NCBI GenBank assembly: GCA_003117195.1
Contig: BDSI01000204.1
Location: 60,001 to 124,000, forward strand
From: Eudorina sp. 2006-703-Eu-15
Taxonomy: Eukaryota; Chlorophyta; Chlorophyceae; Chlamydomonadales; Volvocaceae
Reading direction: 5' to 3'
Length of the DNA: 64,000 nt
Positions 60,816 through 64,000 of the stretch are shown piece by piece. Position 1 is the first letter of the stretch. Each line of letters starts with the position of its first letter. The notes under the pieces were generated by a model. That model was not told where the DNA came from and searched no databases. It was given only the letters and a program-made list of their open reading frames with translations. Both the position numbers and the translations under genes were made by a program.

Positions 60816-61702
60816 AATCAACCCTAGCGAAACTCCCAAAGCAGCTGTTCGCTCGTGATAATACCAGCATGTCCGGGCGACGGATCAACGTAGGGGGCAA
60901 GGCAGGCTCTGACAGACTAGACCGACTATGTAGACTATCTAGGCGAGTTGTCAGGATAGATAGGTATTTATCAGCTCCAGATGACGGTTGTCATGGTGGC
61001 CAAGCAAACAGCCAGCAAGAGGAATCATCATGCCCTCTATGAAGCGTTTTGATGTTGTGACTGATAGATGTCTGTTGACATACAGCTGTCTGTCTTGTCA
61101 ACTTGTGCTGCCTGTTTCATGCTGCCAGCAGCCGTCACAGCGTGTTACTTACTGTCGAAATTGTAAATCTAATTCATTCTTAAACTATCAGCGTTTTCTG
61201 ATGACCGTTGAATTTATGGAACGAGTCTTGATAAAATGAGGCCCAATTGGGTGCATATCTCGGTCAAGACGCCGACTCTTGAACCATTACGCATCTTTTA
61301 TAATGATTGTATCAGTTGAATTAATAAGAATTAATTAGCGCGTGTGCACTGATTGGGACAGCAGGTAACGTGCCGCTAGAAGTTCCCCCCCCCCCCCTCT
61401 CGAGGTCACGTTTGACTTTTCGCCAGCGATACGGGTAATGGCCCGTTACCCCATGAGAACAGACTACTTTTTCCATAAAGTGATAACTGACGTTAATGTA
61501 AATCCACTATTACAGCGGACCCCAAACATTGTCAAAGGATACTGATTTACCAAAGCGAACTTAGCAGGTACCTGTCTATTATTGAGCCACAGCTACCTAG
61601 CTAGGAATTTAATGCCGGCTGGTAGATAGCAGCCGTACTGTACCAATCAATGCGCGTGCATACGTACCACCGGCTGATGAAGCTATGGGTTATCGTGGTC
61701 AT

Positions 61703-61731
61703 GTGGTGCGGACCCGAACAAGGCGAACTCG
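61703..61731 (+). pseudogene. Truncated A exon
   Basis: GADPNKANS tail, donor gtgagt. Confidence 0.55.
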
Positions 61732-62334
61732 GTGAGTCGCTCGGTGTCGATCGATCGGCCGGTTGACTCCGACTCATCACCACGCCCCAGCTGTATGTGC
61801 GTGTGTCAGTGCCGCTAGCTCCAGCCGAACAGATGGCCGCGGCGGCGGCGTTCCAGTTCGGCTGGAGATCGAGCGGCACTGACAACTAACGGCGGTACAG
61901 TCATTACGGTCGTCGCCAGCACAGTGAACTTTTACAATCATGTCCAATGCATGTTCGTAACAGCGACGCCGATGACGAAATGAAAAGCTAGTCATGTGTT
62001 TCGCTATTGTTGCTGTATATATTCCGCTTGGCATGCGCGGGATACGTAACCTATCTTTACCTACCTGGCACCCCGCCCGTGTTATTATTTGTGTGGGTCC
62101 CTCGCGCGGGCTTACTTGCAGCAGGTGTTCCATCTGTGTGTGCCTTCACTACTCGTACAGTGCTTCACTGCGATAGGTAGCTGGGCCACTGCCCTAGCTG
62201 GCCGAAATGATTTCGCGCAATATACAAATTGCGTCCTAGCATACATCGATACATGCATGCGTGCAGACTCCCTGTCCCTCCAACTTTCCGTCCCATTTAC
62301 CCTCCTCTCTCAACTCCGCATGGAGCAACTTTAG

Positions 62335-62433
62335 AATGGCTCGGCACCCATTCACCTGGCCGTTCAATGGAGCAAGTTTGAGGTGATCAAGGCCCTCATT
62401 GAGGCAGGAGCAAACAAGGACATGCGTGACAAG
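62335..62433 (+). CDS. ANK exon, type B
   Basis: 33 codons after ctttag, donor gttagc. AVQWSKFEV variant. Confidence 0.8.
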
Positions 62434-63030
62434 GTTAGCGGCGCACCTGTGTACGTATTTACTCTGTTGGAAAAATGGAGATTCGGTTGACAGCGGATAG
62501 CTGGACGGTGCTCGCTTAACGACGGCGACAGCTACTGCAACGGCGCAGCTTGCTCACGTGATGACATACTGAGGGCGGGGCGGTTTACGGGTTTGCAGCA
62601 CGAATACCGCGGTGTACTGCGTTTTTGTCCTTCATGAATGATAGAATGCTATTGATTGGCAAGTCTGTATGTGCCATTGAACAGGTGAGCGACCCATGGC
62701 TGGTGGCTGAGACATACATATGGCAATACAGCAAAGCAGCAGTCCTGTGTGTATAGGTAGACGCACCCGGGCATAGATCGCTCGCTTTGCAGCGACGGTC
62801 GACTTCTGCCGTTATTGATCGATGAGGTTATTGCAGTGTTTTCTTACGTACATAGCATGCTAGATCAAGAGTGTTCAAGTGTGTTCAATATATACAAGCT
62901 CTTACAAGCTCACTGCACTGCACTATTTGTCTAATTTGTCAGGGTATGTATAGTATGTATGATAGATGGCACGCATCCATGGTTACAAACTGATTGATGT
63001 CGACGGCGCGCGGCCACTTACCGCTCACAG

Positions 63031-63129
63031 GCCGGCCGAGCTCCTCTTCACCTGGCGGCTGAAAGGGGCCTTATGGACGCCGTCAGCTACCTGCTGTCCA
63101 AGGGCGCTGACCCTAACGTGGCGGACGCG
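63031..63129 (+). CDS. ANK exon, type A
   Basis: 33 codons after ctcacag, donor gtgagt. AAERGLMDAV variant, as in 28375. The last intact ANK exon of the window. Confidence 0.8.
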
Positions 63130-63881
63130 GTGAGTGATGATTGGATCCCGCTTGGGCTGGAGCTGCTACGCATGCTATGGGGTGGGCAGCTAGCTGGAAG
63201 GGGAAGCGAGGTAAACCCTACTAGCGAAACTCCCAACTGAAGCTGTTCGTGATGATACCGGCATGTCCGGGCGACGGATCAACGTAGGGGGCAAGGCAGC
63301 CTCTGACAGACTAGACCGACTATCTAGGCGAGTTGTCAGGATAGATAGGTATTTATCAGCTCCAGATGACGGTTGTCATGGTGGCCAAGCAAACAGCCAG
63401 CGAGAGGAATCGTCATGCCCTCTGAAGCTTTTTGATGTTGTGACTGATGTCTGTTGACATACGGCTGTCTATCTATCTTGTCAACTTGTGCTGCCTGTTT
63501 CATGCTGTCAGCAGCCGTCACAGCCTGTTACTTACTGTCGTAATTGTGAATCAAACTGAATTGTTAAACTATCAGCGTTTACTGATGACCGTTGAATTTA
63601 TGGAACGAGTCTTGATAAAATGAGGCCCGATTGGCCCGTTACCCCATGAGAACAGACTACTTTTTCCATAAAGTGATAACTGACGTTAATGTAAATCCAC
63701 TATTTCAGCGGAGAAGGATACTGATTTACCAAATCGAACTTAGCAAGTACCTGTCTATTATTGAGCCACAGCTACCTAGCTAGGAATTTAATGCCGGCTG
63801 GTAGATAGCAGCCGTACTGTACCAATCAATGCGCGTGCATACGTACCACCGGCTGATGAAACTGTGGTTTATCGTGGTCGT

Positions 63882-63910
63882 GTGGTGCGGACCCGAACAA
63901 GGCGAACCCG
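63882..63910 (+). pseudogene. Truncated A exon
   Basis: GADPNKANP tail with donor; the next cassette continues past the window edge. Confidence 0.55.
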
Positions 63911-64000
63911 GTGAGTCGCGCGCTCGGTGTCGATCGATCGGCCGATTGACTCCGACTCATCACCACGCCCCAGCTGTATGTGCGTGTGTCAGTGCCGCTA

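Overview
This is eukaryotic nuclear DNA. Every recognisable coding piece is a short exon between a ..AG acceptor and a GT.. donor, introns run from a few hundred bases to several kb, and the rest is transposable elements, microsatellites and nested segmental duplications. Exon size, splice sites and GC level fit an intron-rich protist or alga; a brown alga or related heterokont is my best guess (inference, not shown by any marker gene).

The coding theme is one thing: the ankyrin (ANK) repeat. I count 47 intact exons, all on the + strand, each encoding exactly one ANK repeat of 33 or 34 codons (99 or 102 bp), and each readable in phase 0 at both ends, so any exon can follow any other without a frameshift. 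They fall into two kinds: type A (TPLHLAA..., ending GADPN..DK) and type B (TPIHLAS/TPIELAV..., ending ALIEAGAxKD...). In the least disturbed part (42.7-52.3 kb) the order is A-B-A-B without exception. No start exon, terminal exon, promoter or partner domain was recognised, so the window is probably the interior of one giant ANK gene or a cluster of ANK genes.

Layout. 0-3.2 kb: decayed LINE endonuclease, a Harbinger-like MITE, the first A exon. 3.2-14.2 kb: divergent A and B exons with a hAT MITE, two tRNA-type SINEs, a foldback transposon, the first copy of an approximately 1-kb element (here TE-A), and a 650-bp hexamer microsatellite. 15-35 kb: cassettes of [truncated A, B, A], with TE-A triplicated together with its flank at 19.9-27.4 kb. 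35.6-42.4 kb: ten tandem units of about 725 bp, each with one type-B exon. 42.7-52.3 kb: the alternating single-copy exons, two TRIM-type retroelements, and a candidate 2-kb DNA transposon with its own ORFs. 52.8-54.1 kb: a TE-A-like 5' end followed by an ORF with a GIY-YIG nuclease-like domain. 54.1-64 kb: a second copy of the 15-21 kb segment and further cassettes.

The locus looks like a machine for multiplying and reassorting single-repeat exons. TE copies provide the homology for unequal exchange, and recently copied exons differ at the residue pair that lies on the ligand-binding face of ANK proteins.
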